The notes beneath the pieces are model-generated. The model had not been told where the DNA came from, ran no database searches, and was given only the letters and a program-made list of their open reading frames with translations. Of a DNA stretch of 64,000 nucleotides, positions 63,771-64,000 are shown piece after piece. Source of the DNA: Burkholderia paludis (GTDB taxonomy: Bacteria; Pseudomonadota; Gammaproteobacteria; Burkholderiales; Burkholderiaceae); the NCBI RefSeq assembly GCF_000732615.1, contig NZ_JPGL01000020.1:150021-214020 (forward strand), given 5' to 3'. The position numbers were made by a program, and so were the translations under genes. Each line of letters starts with the position of its first letter. Within the stretch, counting starts at the first letter, position 1.

Positions 63771-63794
63771 AAAGCGGCACTCGCGTGCCGCTTT
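63771..63794. terminator. Terminator after cyoD
   Basis: AAAGCGGCAC (63771-63780) pairs with GTGCCGCTTT (63785-63794) around TCGC, with eight A bases (T on the minus strand) at its left. Confidence 0.85.
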
Positions 63795-63824
63795 CCCGGA
63801 TGGCGCCTTGCGCCGCGATGCCGC

Positions 63825-64000
63825 TCAGCGCGACATCATGTTCATGCTGACGTTGTGCATCACCCACAGCGTGCCGACGATCAGGATCGCCGCCGTGAGC
63901 ACCGTATAGCTGAACGCCATCACGTTCCAGCGCTGGCCCGACGAGCTGTTCATGTGCAGGAAGTACACGAGGTGCACGATGATCTGCACGAACGCGAGCA
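63825..64000 (-). CDS. cyoD: Cytochrome o ubiquinol oxidase subunit IV (CyoD), partial
   Basis: Last 58 codons of a gene continuing past base 64000. The translation (LAFVQIIVHLVYFLHMNSSS, GQRWNVMAFSYTVLTAAILI, VGTLWVMHNVSMNMMSR) matches the C-terminal two membrane helices of CyoD, a small subunit of the bo3 quinol oxidase. The rest of the cyo operon should lie to the right. Confidence 0.88.
   Translation of the reverse strand, partial: LAFVQIIVHLVYFLHMNSSSGQRWNVMAFSYTVLTAAILIVGTLWVMHNVSMNMMSR

Overview
The window is a chromosomal segment of a Betaproteobacterium, almost certainly a Burkholderia of the cepacia-complex type. The evidence is very high GC content with strong GC3 codon bias (long antisense shadow ORFs lie over nearly every gene), the gene order rpsB-tsf-pyrH-frr-uppS-cdsA-dxr-rseP-bamA, glnD beside map, a DUF2866-like small gene, and typical Burkholderia neighbours. 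There are no phage genes, transposases, IS elements or CRISPR arrays. This is mainly core genome, and both ends cut genes (bamA on the left, cyoD on the right).

1-9850 (minus strand): the translation / isoprenoid / phospholipid / envelope operon, transcribed leftwards from a promoter near 9.7 kb: rpsB, a terminator-like attenuator, tsf, pyrH, frr, uppS, cdsA, dxr, rseP, bamA (partial). 9851-15455 (plus): map, glnD, and a pseudouridine synthase with a seven-unit 45-residue tandem repeat at its N-terminus. 15546-24266 (minus): def-ligA (4-bp overlap), zipA, smc and an EamA transporter. 24426-30588 (plus): the succinylase-branch lysine/diaminopimelate genes dapC-dapD-yffB-dapE, then prmB and a cardiolipin synthase. 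30654-36260 holds a glutathione peroxidase, an ABC-F ATPase, a DUF2866-like gene, and radA and alr. 36479-38654 has lplT and thiD.

38673-41887 (minus) is a tightly overlapping operon tsaB-rimI-udg-DUF1853. The family-4 uracil-DNA glycosylase carries an N-terminal peptide that looks like the clamp-loader-binding peptide of DNA polymerase III psi (HolD), and it sits where E. coli has holD (next to rimI). The coupled DUF1853 protein has a nuclease-like D...E...K pattern. I regard this as the best candidate for an undescribed system in the window. 42044-44209 has an acyl-CoA-binding protein and a RhlE-type DEAD-box helicase with a long structured leader. 44601-50179 is a glyoxylate-shunt region: aceA and aceB flank a universal stress protein, a LysR regulator and a type II haloacid dehalogenase.

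50303-52343 holds a gamma-glutamylcyclotransferase-like protein, an AraC regulator and a GNAT acetyltransferase. 52568-53601 is a tRNA cluster (Ala-GGC, then three tandem Glu-TTC/Asp-GTC pairs, each pair followed by a terminator hairpin), directly downstream of gltX. The right end has a patatin-like lipoprotein, an NlpC/P60 hydrolase, the yejABEF peptide ABC transporter, a small PXPV-type secreted protein and the end of cyoD. Start sites were chosen from family length, alignment to known N-termini, overlaps and visible Shine-Dalgarno sequences. Promoters and terminators were read by eye, and no database or folding program was used.
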